Below are positions 1 to 7,491 of a stretch of DNA of 25,600 bases, one piece after another (position 1 is the first letter of the stretch; the number at the start of each line of letters is the position of its first letter). Source of the DNA: a virus. The notes beneath the pieces were generated by a model. It saw nothing but the letters and a program-made list of their open reading frames with translations, was not told where the DNA came from and did not search any database. The translations under genes and the position numbers were made by a program. The DNA is taken from positions 1 through 25,600 of IMG/VR virus record IMGVR_UViG_3300046010_004557; one strand, 5' to 3'.

Positions 1-284
1 AGACAAGGGGAATCATTCCCCCCGACGAGCCCGAAATACATACGATTGTCGAGGCAAGCAAGGCACCGTCGCCGACACTGGCCAAGCGCAGGCTGCGCGA
101 ACTGGTCGAAGGGCATATTCGCCTTGCTGAGCTAGAGCGGATGCTGGCCGAGGTTATCCAAGCGCAGCAGATTGCCGACGAATTCGCGTATCAATCCATG
201 CTGCAAGACCTACAGCGGACGCAGCGCCAATTGACGAACCTGAACAACCGCAATGCGGTTTTAATCATGTTGGGACTTTTATGA
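1..284 (+). CDS. 3' end of a coiled-coil protein (5' truncated)
   Basis: A frame with codons starting at base 3 is open from the window edge to the TGA at 282-284, giving 93 residues with no start in view. The translation is rich in Glu, Gln, Arg and Leu, with heptad-like helical segments such as LRELVEGHIRLAELERMLAE and LQDLQRTQRQLTNLNNRN, so an alpha-helical coiled coil is likely. The last residues (AVLIMLGLL) are hydrophobic. The stop overlaps the next start as ATGA (281-284), which indicates translational coupling to the exported protein downstream. The function is not recognised; a virion or tail-associated protein is possible from position. The reading is supported by the clean open frame and the coupled junction, but the N terminus lies outside the window. 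Confidence 0.6.
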   Translation, partial: TRGIIPPDEPEIHTIVEASKAPSPTLAKRRLRELVEGHIRLAELERMLAEVIQAQQIADEFAYQSMLQDLQRTQRQLTNLNNRNAVLIMLGLL

Positions 285-763
285 AGATATTCATGTTGCT
301 TCTGCTGTTGGCGTCCAATGTCTACGCGGCCGACCATACCGTGCTCGGCGACCCGTCTGGTAACGACAATCCGGGCTATAACGGCAAGTATTCGCTGCGC
401 GTCAACTCCAGCGGACAAGTGACTACCACGCTACTGGCTGGAGAAGATCAAACCAACAACGTCATGAAAACAGAACAGCAGTTCAGCTACTGCGCGGGCA
501 TTGTTGCTGACGGCCAGTGCGGAAGCCCTGCAAGATTCCTCCACAGCGTGACATGCGCGGGCGATGACCCCGCCGCGACAGCCGGAAGCATGGCTATCCG
601 CGACGCCACCGCAGCCGGTGCCGGGACGATTATCCAGAATGTGAACTTCGCGGGCGCTTACTTTGCCCCCGTCACGATGATTTTCGACATCGTACTAACA
701 ACTGGCCTATATCTCGACTTCACGACCACGGCTGACGTGGAATGCTCCGCTAGCTACCGCTAA
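281..763 (+). CDS. Small exported protein with signal peptide
   Basis: This 160-residue protein starts with a textbook Sec signal peptide: Lys2, a hydrophobic core (IFMLLLLLAS) and a likely cleavage site after NVYA at about residue 16. The mature part is Gly, Ala, Ser and Thr rich with alternating hydrophobic residues, suggesting a beta-sandwich, and holds four cysteines in the middle (SYCAGI, GQCGS, VTCAG) and one near the end, compatible with disulfides formed outside the cytoplasm. The C terminus (GLYLDFTTTADVECSASYR) resembles endings of small beta-rich phage structural proteins, but those normally lack a signal peptide. GGGA-like GTTGGGA precedes the ATG. The stop and next start overlap (TAATG at 761-765). 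Exact function unknown; export is inferred from the signal peptide. Confidence 0.75.
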   Translation: MKIFMLLLLLASNVYAADHTVLGDPSGNDNPGYNGKYSLRVNSSGQVTTTLLAGEDQTNNVMKTEQQFSYCAGIVADGQCGSPARFLHSVTCAGDDPAATAGSMAIRDATAAGAGTIIQNVNFAGAYFAPVTMIFDIVLTTGLYLDFTTTADVECSASYR

Positions 764-2601
764 TGCGCGTCCTTCTACTGCTTTGTCTGGTGTGGGGGCA
801 GGCTTGGGGCGCGACTTGGTATGTGCGCCGCGCCCTTGACGATGACCGCACTTCGTTGACATACGGGACGGGCGCGGGCACCAGTTACGCAAACGCATGG
901 GCCGGGTGCGCTGCTATCTCCGGCACCTCGGCGGGAGACACCATAGAACTCGACACCGCAGAAATCTGGTACGAGCGTTGTGTGATAGACGAAAGCGGCA
1001 CCGCTGGCAGTTATCTGACTGTGAGAGGAAGTGGTGGCGGGACAGCGCAGTTCGAGCACACCGTGCCGATTGATGGAGCGGCGTCCTTCTCTGGTACGAC
1101 TACGTGGGCCAATACCGGCTATGCGTGGTCACAGGTAGCAGGCACCAACGTCTGGAAAAAGACGATGGAAACGTTCCCGTATCAGGCGACCGAGGACGGC
1201 AATCTTTTAACGGGCGTGAATTGCTATGCGGACGACGAATCGACGGCGGTCGGCAAACTATCTCCCGGCACATTCTGCAAGCGAAACACCAACCCGGACA
1301 CGTTCTATTACTACCCGACGACAGGGGTAGTCACAGATCACGCGGTGCGTGTGTCGGCGCACAATGACGATGCTAATCCGGCATTGTTCTACGTCAACGG
1401 GTCGCAGTATCTCAATCTCAGTGGGCTGAGTTTGAAGTACCACCGGGTCAATTCCATCGCCCTGCCGAACACGGGAGGATTGGGCCTGCTGAGTCCTGAT
1501 TACATCAATATCAGCGACGTGACATCGCAGTACAACTTTGACGGCATCGCGATAGACAGCGGGACGAATATCACGATTGCCTCGACGGTCAACGCTTCTT
1601 ACAACATGGGAAGCGGCGTCACTGTCGAGGGATTAACCGACAACGGCACAACGGGCGTGACGAACCTCACTATGTCCGCAACCGCGAACTATAACGGCCG
1701 CGCATTCGCGTATGACACTGACAATGGCTATCAAAGTAATACAGACGGTGACGGCTACGGTATCGGATACCTCGGGGGATTTGGCGTCAACATTCAGATT
1801 GTTGATGCAGAGTCGTGCTACAACGGGTCGCCAGATAACGACGGCGACCAAGGTGGCGCAGGGGTCATCGTTTCTACGGCGGACGCGAATACAGGGTTTG
1901 AGGTTCACGTTTTACGCTCAAAGATTTGCTACAACCACGGGAACGCGTTCAATGCTGGCGACGACTGGCGATTCGGCGATTTTATAGGCAACTTGGTATA
2001 TGAAAATTGTCGAGGCGGATGCGACAGCACCGCACAGGCATTAACATTCAGAAATACTCACGCCAGTTTCGCGCCGTTCACCGTGGCGCATAACAATATA
2101 TTTAACAACTACGGATCGCAGTCCGTTTACCTGTTCAACACCACACTAGCGAACGTGTTCACCGTCGCAAACAATATTATCAAGAACACGACGGCCGACT
2201 ATGGCGTATCGACGTTCAATGCGGAATTGCATATTGGAACCGCGCAGGCCAGTGTCGTGGAAGCCGGGAACAACATCCTTTCGAGCAATACAAGCAAGGC
2301 CCTCAAGTACGGGGCCACGACCTACACGCAGGCGCAGATTACTGGCGGAACGTGGGATGCGGTTGGGACTACGTTTGGCGAGCTGACTACCTCTGTGTCG
2401 CCCGGCTGGGTCGGTGGTGATTCTGCGGTTACGTCAGCGGCCCAGCGCCTCACTTCCAGCAGCGCACTACGCCGCGCAGGCAAAGACCTCAACATCGGCA
2501 ATGTGCAGGACTGCGCTAATCGAGCCTTTATGCACCCGCCAAGCATAGGCGCGTGTGAAGCAACAAGCGGTGACGCAGCCGCAGCGAGAACTGCAAGATA
2601 A
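763..2601 (+). CDS. Exported right-handed parallel beta-helix protein
   Basis: The 612-residue product begins with a second clear signal peptide (MRVLLLLCLVWGQAWG, cleavage before ATWYV). From about residue 190 to 490 it shows the irregular short repeats of a parallel beta-helix, with many Asn and turns of the type YLNLSGLSL, YINISDVTSQYN, NITIASTVNASYN and TNLTMSATANYN, as in pectate-lyase-like and tailspike folds. The end (PPSIGACE) resembles the DIGAYE-type terminal motif seen in many secreted beta-helix proteins. Such folds in phages usually bind or cut surface polysaccharide; no catalytic residues can be assigned by eye. The start is coupled to the preceding exported protein. A virion tailspike is the alternative, but a cleavable signal peptide would be odd for one. 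Confidence 0.8.
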   Translation: MRVLLLLCLVWGQAWGATWYVRRALDDDRTSLTYGTGAGTSYANAWAGCAAISGTSAGDTIELDTAEIWYERCVIDESGTAGSYLTVRGSGGGTAQFEHTVPIDGAASFSGTTTWANTGYAWSQVAGTNVWKKTMETFPYQATEDGNLLTGVNCYADDESTAVGKLSPGTFCKRNTNPDTFYYYPTTGVVTDHAVRVSAHNDDANPALFYVNGSQYLNLSGLSLKYHRVNSIALPNTGGLGLLSPDYINISDVTSQYNFDGIAIDSGTNITIASTVNASYNMGSGVTVEGLTDNGTTGVTNLTMSATANYNGRAFAYDTDNGYQSNTDGDGYGIGYLGGFGVNIQIVDAESCYNGSPDNDGDQGGAGVIVSTADANTGFEVHVLRSKICYNHGNAFNAGDDWRFGDFIGNLVYENCRGGCDSTAQALTFRNTHASFAPFTVAHNNIFNNYGSQSVYLFNTTLANVFTVANNIIKNTTADYGVSTFNAELHIGTAQASVVEAGNNILSSNTSKALKYGATTYTQAQITGGTWDAVGTTFGELTTSVSPGWVGGDSAVTSAAQRLTSSSALRRAGKDLNIGNVQDCANRAFMHPPSIGACEATSGDAAAARTAR

Positions 2602-2616
2602 ACGGCAATCACTACC

Positions 2617-2645
2617 TAGCGGCGGTCATTAGTTCGACCCCGCTA
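2617..2645 (+). other. Intergenic hairpin upstream of terminase genes
   Basis: TAGCGG-C-GGTC (2617-2627) pairs with GACCCCGCTA (2636-2645): ten base pairs with one bulged C and an 8-base loop ATTAGTTC. No T-run follows, so it is not a typical intrinsic terminator. It sits in the 83-bp gap before the terminase small-subunit-like gene and could be an mRNA processing or stability element, or a DNA recognition site. Confidence 0.5.
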
Positions 2646-2684
2646 AGACGAGACCAACGGGCTAGAGATAGCTCAGGAAAGGCA

Positions 2685-2969
2685 ATGAGTAAAGACGACC
2701 TCGCGGCACTGCCAAAAGACTTGAGCCTGGAGCGGCTAGTAGCTGCCTGCATCAAGCGTGGGGCTGACCCGCATGACGTAATTGCCATCGCCCTGTCCGA
2801 TGAGGCGCGATTAGACGCAAGCGAGACGGGCATGACTCTCAAGGCGCAAGCCGACCTGTCATGGAAAATCATCGACAAGGCCGAGCCTTCCAAGCAAGCA
2901 ATCAAGCATTCGGGCGACGACGAAGCGCCGTTCGTGATTCATTATTCGCGTGACGACGAAAAGCTTTGA
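2685..2969 (+). CDS. Probable terminase small subunit
   Basis: This 94-residue protein lies directly upstream of, and overlaps by 20 bases, the terminase large subunit gene. The small subunit normally recognises the phage packaging site and hands DNA to the large subunit. The sequence is short and helical: LERLVAACIKRGADPHDVIAIALSDEARLDASETGMTLKAQADLSWKIIDKAEP, with a possible HTH-like segment at 18-45 and an acidic tail. A good Shine-Dalgarno (AGGAAAGG) precedes the ATG. No family motif is decisive, and it is shorter than P22 gp3 (about 160 aa), so the name rests mainly on position and size. The rest of the 83-bp upstream gap holds the hairpin at 2617-2645. Confidence 0.55.
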   Translation: MSKDDLAALPKDLSLERLVAACIKRGADPHDVIAIALSDEARLDASETGMTLKAQADLSWKIIDKAEPSKQAIKHSGDDEAPFVIHYSRDDEKL

Positions 2970-4299
2970 GCTAACGGACAAACAGAAAGAGGCTTTCGGG
3001 CTTCTGGCGCAGGACCAGCGCTATACGCTTCTGTACGGCGGCACACGGTCGGCCAAGACGTTCACGCTGTTGCGCGCCATCATCATGCGGGCAATGAAGG
3101 CCCCCGGCTCGCGGCACTTGATAGCGCGATACCGAAAGAACGCTGTTGTCTCGACGGTGGTCAATCAAACGCTGCCGAATGTGCTTCGCTTGTGCTTCCC
3201 CGGCATGAAAGTGACGCCGAGGAAACAGGAAGGTATCTGGACCCTGCCGAATGGATCAGAACTGTGGTTCGACGGGCTAGACGAAGCCGACCGCGTTGAA
3301 AAGATTCTCGGCACTGAATTCGCCACGATTCTGTTTAACGAAGCCTCGCAGATACCTTATTCGACCTATCAAACGGTGCGACTCAGGGCCGCGCAGGTGG
3401 TCGCAGAAGAACGTACCGGCGAGCCTTTGAGCCAGCGGATTTATATCGACGAGAATCCGCCGTCTAAAATCCATTGGACATACTCGCTTTTCTTCAAAAA
3501 GGTTGACCCGGACACCAAAAGGAAGCTGCAAGACGCGCACGAATATGCGTGTTTGCAGATGAATCCGGCCGACAACCAGAAGAATCTGTCGAAGCAATTC
3601 ATGCGCGACCTTGAGACCGCCTCGGCGCGGTATCGGAAGCGCTTTTTTGATGGTGATTTTTCGGACAGCGACGAGAACGCTCTGTGGAATGACGAGATGA
3701 TCGACCGATACAGGTTGATTGACGAGCAACCCCCTGACTTTCAGCGGATTGTCGTGGCGGTAGACCCGTCCGGCAGTCGAGACGAGGAAGCGGCACAGAA
3801 TGACGCCATCGGTATCGCTGTGGTGGCACTAGGCACGAATGGCCATGCCTACCTGTTGGAAGATTTGACGAAGAAATGCGGCCCTGCAACGTGGGGCAAG
3901 ATTGTTACCTCGGCTTTTGAGCGGCACGACGCCGACCGTGTAGTGGCCGAGGAAAACTACGGCGGCGCGATGGTCGAGTTCGTTATCCGTACCGCGCGGC
4001 CTGAGACGCCCTATAAGGCTGTCAATGCGACAAGGGGCAAGGTAGTCAGGGCTGAGCCTATATCGGCGCTCTACGAACAAGGCAAGGTGCACCACGTCGG
4101 GTATTTCTCCGAGTTGGAGGAAGAACTGTGCGGATTCACCACGACGGGCTATCAGGGAGAACGCAGCCCTAACCGTGCTGACGCTCTGATTTGGGCCGTC
4201 ACTGCATTATTCCCCGGGCTGACCAAGCCTGAGAAGAAAGAGAAAAAGGCCATTCAAATGCACTACAGCACAGGACGCGACGGATGGATGGCCGCGTAA
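2950..4299 (+). CDS. terL: Terminase large subunit (packaging ATPase and nuclease)
   Basis: The 449-residue protein has the hallmarks of the DNA-packaging motor. Walker A is GGTRSAKT (30-37), Walker B with the catalytic Glu is ATILFNEAS (125-133, Glu131). The C-terminal RNase H-like nuclease shows VVAVDPSG (Asp272), VAEENYGG (Glu334/335) and NRADALIWA (Asp411), the three acidic clusters that bind metal. The enzyme pumps genomic DNA into the procapsid through the portal and cuts it. The start is GTG at 2950, because an in-frame TGA at 2935-2937 closes the frame just upstream; no good Shine-Dalgarno is visible, so translation probably depends on coupling to the overlapping upstream gene. It is followed by an overlapping 56-codon gene and the portal. 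Confidence 0.95.
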   Translation: MTTKSFELTDKQKEAFGLLAQDQRYTLLYGGTRSAKTFTLLRAIIMRAMKAPGSRHLIARYRKNAVVSTVVNQTLPNVLRLCFPGMKVTPRKQEGIWTLPNGSELWFDGLDEADRVEKILGTEFATILFNEASQIPYSTYQTVRLRAAQVVAEERTGEPLSQRIYIDENPPSKIHWTYSLFFKKVDPDTKRKLQDAHEYACLQMNPADNQKNLSKQFMRDLETASARYRKRFFDGDFSDSDENALWNDEMIDRYRLIDEQPPDFQRIVVAVDPSGSRDEEAAQNDAIGIAVVALGTNGHAYLLEDLTKKCGPATWGKIVTSAFERHDADRVVAEENYGGAMVEFVIRTARPETPYKAVNATRGKVVRAEPISALYEQGKVHHVGYFSELEEELCGFTTTGYQGERSPNRADALIWAVTALFPGLTKPEKKEKKAIQMHYSTGRDGWMAA

Positions 4300-4454
4300 A
4301 ACTCACCGTTCTCGACAAGTCGATTACCACTCGGAATCTCGCGCGATTGCTTATGAAAAAATCGACCAAAGCGGCAAAGCGCGCCGGCCTGAAAGGCGAA
4401 GCGGCAGAGCGGTTCAAGCTGAAATATATGGCGGCGATACATGCTCAGTCATAA
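4284..4454 (+). CDS. Small basic protein bridging terminase and portal
   Basis: An ATG frame of 56 codons overlaps the end of the terminase gene by 16 bases and the start of the portal gene by 14 bases, filling what would otherwise be a 141-base gap. The translation is strongly basic, with many Lys and Arg, e.g. LARLLMKKSTKAAKRAGLKG, and has an amphipathic helical look. No motif is recognised. The double overlap fits the coupled gene style of the whole region, which supports a real gene; a nucleic-acid-binding role is conceivable only from charge. A weak AGGACG precedes the ATG. Confidence 0.6.
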   Translation: MDGRVKLTVLDKSITTRNLARLLMKKSTKAAKRAGLKGEAAERFKLKYMAAIHAQS

Positions 4455-6645
4455 AGAATGCCTAGAGCAGTTTAAAGAGATACAAGAGGCCGAGTCGCAG
4501 AACCGCGAGCGCTGGCTTGAGGATCTTAAGTTCGGATTCTCTGCCGACCAATGGCCGGAAAGGCTTCGCCGTGCGCGGGAGAATAATCCCCACGGCGCGC
4601 GTCCGTGTTTGACGGTGAACAAGATACCGGCCCACGCACGCCAGATCCTCAACGACATGCGCCAAGCCCGTGCATCCATCAAGGTGCTGCCGGCCGACGA
4701 CAAGGCCGACGTAGAAACCGCCGACATCATTCAAGGCATCATTCGGCATATCGAGCACGTATCGAACGCTGACCAAGCCTACACGACCGCCGCAGAGTTT
4801 CAGGTAATGATGGGGGTGGGGTATTTCCGAATCGACACGGAATACACCGACCCCATTTATAACGAGCAAGAGATACGGATTAAGGCGATCCGCAATCCTT
4901 TTTCTGTCTACATGGACCCGTGGGGAATAGACATCACCGGCGGCGACGCGAAGGTCTGTTACGTCGCGACCGAATTCCCCAAGCGCGAATATGAGAAGAA
5001 ATGGCCGGACGCGCCACAATCCAACGTCGAAAAGATGGGGCCGAGCAACGCCTCGGGCTGGTTCACCGCCAACGGTGTGCGGGTCGCTGAGTATTTCTAC
5101 ATCGAGGAATACGACGATGAGTACGTTATCGTCAACGGCGTGGCTGTTCCTGTCGATAAGTACGATCCGAGTCTCGGCAAGGTAGACCGCGAAGCCAAAG
5201 CCCCACGCCAGCGTGTCAAATGGGCGTTGATGAATGGGCTGGACTTCCTCGAAGAAGAAACCGACAAACCCGGTGAGTTCATCCCGATTGTTCGCGTGGT
5301 CGGTGAGGATTACGACATCGATGGCGAAAGGATGGTGCATGGCATCGTCCGCCGCGCGCGAGATGCGCAGCAGATGTACAACTTCACTGTGTCGGCCATC
5401 GCTGAACGGAACGCTCTAGAGCCTAAAGCGCCTTGGCTGATTGCGGATGAAGCGGTCGAAGGTCATGAAGATGAATTCGGCGCAGCGAACCGTGAAAACT
5501 TGCCCTTCCTGCGTTACAACGCATTCTCCGAGGATGGCCAAGCTATCCCCGCCCCGCAAAGACAATTCCCGGTCGGGGCGAATTCTGCGCTGATTAATCA
5601 GATGCAGTCGTCGGATTCGGACATTCAGGCAACGATAGGCCAGTTTGCAGCGTCACTCGGCGAGGTAAGCAATGAGAAATCAGGCGCGGCCATTCGTCAA
5701 CGTCAACAAGTGGGGGACATTGCGACCTTCCACTACCCGGACAACATGTCACGCGCAATTCGTCAGGCTGGCCGGATCATCATTAGCCAGATCCCGGTTG
5801 TTTACGATACCGCGCGAGTGGCGCGAATTCTTGGCGAAGATGGCGAGGCCGAACAAGCAACCCTAGACCCTGAACTTCCGGAAGCCTTCGAGGACCGCAA
5901 AGAACTCGGCAAAATCTACAACGTCGGCGTCGGCAAGTACGACGTAGCCGTATCGACAGGCCCGTCTTACGCCACCAAACGCCAGGAAGGTGCCGAGCGG
6001 ATGCAAGCCTACCTCCAAGGAAACCCCGCGTTGTGGGGCGTGATAGGCGACCTCGCGATAAAGCTCGATGACTCTCCCTATTCCGAGGAAATGGCCAAGC
6101 GTGTCCGCGCCACCATCCCCCCGGAAATTCTACAGGACGAGGGATCCGAGCAGCCCCAGATGCCGCCAGAAGCCGCGCAGCAAATGCAGCAGATGGATAT
6201 GGCCATGCAAGAGCAAGGCGCGCAGATGGAGGAAATGGCGCAAGAGAATCAGAAGATGAAGCAAGCCATCGACGGCAAGCTAATCGACCAGCAAATAAAA
6301 CAGCAGGAATACGAATTCCGACAGATGGAGATGGCCCACGAGGCCCAATTGGCGCAACTCGAATACGAGATGAAAGCGCAAGAGATGCAGGTCAAGCAAC
6401 TCGAAGCGCAAGCCAAGATCCAGTTGCAAGCTGAAAAACAATTTGCGGAGGCTCAGTCTAGTGAAGCCACGCAAGCCGCATCCGCCGAAACCAACGCAAT
6501 CCTGTTGGAATTGGCGCGCGCAACTCAGATGCAGGGCGAAATGCTCGCAGTGATGTTGCAAGAGATGGTGAAGCCCAAACAGCTCACCGTTCAAACAGAT
6601 GAAGTCGGCAATATTGTCGGCGGCGTCTCACAAACGATTCAGTAA
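4441..6645 (+). CDS. Portal protein (P22 gp1-like)
   Basis: The 734-residue product matches the P22-type portal in length (P22 gp1 is 725 aa) and layout. The N-terminal part carries segments typical of this family: RPCLTVNKI, then ADVETADIIQGIIRHIEHVS and VMMGVGYFRIDTEY, and FSVYMDPWG with the conserved Asp-Pro. Residues of about 570-690 form a long Gln/Met/Glu-rich helix (QQMQQMDMAMQEQGAQMEEM), like the P22 portal barrel that projects into the capsid. The dodecameric ring is the DNA gate at one capsid vertex, docking terminase during packaging and the gp4-like adaptor afterwards. The ATG lies inside the preceding 56-codon gene, so coupling is likely; the local Shine-Dalgarno is weak. Confidence 0.92.
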   Translation: MLSHKECLEQFKEIQEAESQNRERWLEDLKFGFSADQWPERLRRARENNPHGARPCLTVNKIPAHARQILNDMRQARASIKVLPADDKADVETADIIQGIIRHIEHVSNADQAYTTAAEFQVMMGVGYFRIDTEYTDPIYNEQEIRIKAIRNPFSVYMDPWGIDITGGDAKVCYVATEFPKREYEKKWPDAPQSNVEKMGPSNASGWFTANGVRVAEYFYIEEYDDEYVIVNGVAVPVDKYDPSLGKVDREAKAPRQRVKWALMNGLDFLEEETDKPGEFIPIVRVVGEDYDIDGERMVHGIVRRARDAQQMYNFTVSAIAERNALEPKAPWLIADEAVEGHEDEFGAANRENLPFLRYNAFSEDGQAIPAPQRQFPVGANSALINQMQSSDSDIQATIGQFAASLGEVSNEKSGAAIRQRQQVGDIATFHYPDNMSRAIRQAGRIIISQIPVVYDTARVARILGEDGEAEQATLDPELPEAFEDRKELGKIYNVGVGKYDVAVSTGPSYATKRQEGAERMQAYLQGNPALWGVIGDLAIKLDDSPYSEEMAKRVRATIPPEILQDEGSEQPQMPPEAAQQMQQMDMAMQEQGAQMEEMAQENQKMKQAIDGKLIDQQIKQQEYEFRQMEMAHEAQLAQLEYEMKAQEMQVKQLEAQAKIQLQAEKQFAEAQSSEATQAASAETNAILLELARATQMQGEMLAVMLQEMVKPKQLTVQTDEVGNIVGGVSQTIQ

Positions 6646-6657
6646 CCCAATTTCGAC

Positions 6658-6694
6658 GCAGCACAGCCCGCTTGATTGCGGGTAATTGTGCTGC
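6658..6694 (+). other. Hairpin between portal and scaffold genes
   Basis: GCAGCACA (6658-6665) pairs with TGTGCTGC (6687-6694), and CCCGC (6667-6671) with GCGGG (6678-6682), around the loop TTGATT. The 13-bp two-part stem fills most of the 66-base gap. There is no T-run after it, so it may be a processing or stability element, or a leaky terminator that tunes scaffold and coat expression relative to portal. Confidence 0.55.
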
Positions 6695-6711
6695 TGTCGC
6701 CGGAGCCTTAG

Positions 6712-7479
6712 ATGGACCAAAACGAAGCCGCGCCGACTGACCCCGCAGAGGGCGAAGTAGAGGCAGAAGAAGTCTCGGCAACTTCAGAAGATGCGACCGA
6801 AGAAACCCCGAAAGTAGAGGACAAGCCTCGAAAGAATCGGCGGTCTTTTGAAAAGCGCATCGACCAATTAACCGCACAACTTCGCGCGAAAGAACGCGAA
6901 CTCGAAGAACACAGAACCAAGTCCACCACAGAACCCACGAAAGCCCCGCGCCGCGAGGACTTCGACGACTACGAAAGTTTCATCGAAGCCAAAGCCGAGC
7001 ACAAGGCAATCGAGGCCGCCGAGAAGCGCTTGGCCGATGCAGACGCAAAGGCAAGAGAGCGCGAAGCACGAGCGCAGGAAGAAAACCAGCAACGTAGTTT
7101 CGCCGAAGCCCGCGAAAGCATCTTAGAGAAAGGTGCAGAGGCTTACGCCGACTTTGAGGCTGTGACGACCAATGAGGACTTGTCTATCACCCCGGTGATG
7201 GCTGACGCTCTTTTGAGTTCAGAGAAGGGCCATGAACTGTGGTACCACCTCGGGAAACACCCCGACTTGGCCGACCGGATTGCCGAAATGCACCCGGTCC
7301 AGCAGTTGATGGAACTTGGCAGAATCGAAGCGACGTTGAGCGGCAGAAAGCCTTCTGCTGCGCCACGACCGACAGCGGCACTCACAGGCCGGGGACCGAA
7401 TAACAATTCGCTCTCTGACAAGTTGAGTGTTGACGACTGGATGAGGAAGCGGCGGGAGGAGATCCGTAAATCCTTCTAG
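6712..7479 (+). CDS. Scaffolding protein
   Basis: This 255-residue protein sits between portal and coat, the canonical place for the internal scaffold of P22-type phages. The N terminus is highly acidic (residues 1-42), followed by a long charged coiled coil (about 45-135: KRIDQLTAQLRAKERELEEH, EKRLADADAKAREREARAQE). The C terminus ends in a basic amphipathic helix, VDDWMRKRREEIRKSF, as expected for the coat-binding tail of scaffolding proteins. It would nucleate procapsid assembly and leave before or during packaging. The ATG follows GGAG at good spacing. Low primary sequence conservation is normal for scaffolds, so the assignment uses composition and order. Confidence 0.82.
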   Translation: MDQNEAAPTDPAEGEVEAEEVSATSEDATEETPKVEDKPRKNRRSFEKRIDQLTAQLRAKERELEEHRTKSTTEPTKAPRREDFDDYESFIEAKAEHKAIEAAEKRLADADAKAREREARAQEENQQRSFAEARESILEKGAEAYADFEAVTTNEDLSITPVMADALLSSEKGHELWYHLGKHPDLADRIAEMHPVQQLMELGRIEATLSGRKPSAAPRPTAALTGRGPNNNSLSDKLSVDDWMRKRREEIRKSF

Positions 7480-7491
7480 GAACTTCAATCA

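Noticed and set aside
2624-2645. tRNA-like AGTTCGACC sequence near the terminase genes
   Set aside because: No T-stem, acceptor stem or anticodon arm can be formed; the bases are explained by the hairpin.
2612-2905. 97-codon minus-strand frame opposite the terminase small-subunit-like gene
   Set aside because: The plus-strand frame has a good ribosome site and expected position; the minus frame has neither.
4462-5340. 292-codon minus-strand frame opposite the portal gene
   Set aside because: It lies wholly within the well-supported portal gene, its translation has no recognisable domain, and such mirror frames are common in GC-rich coding DNA.
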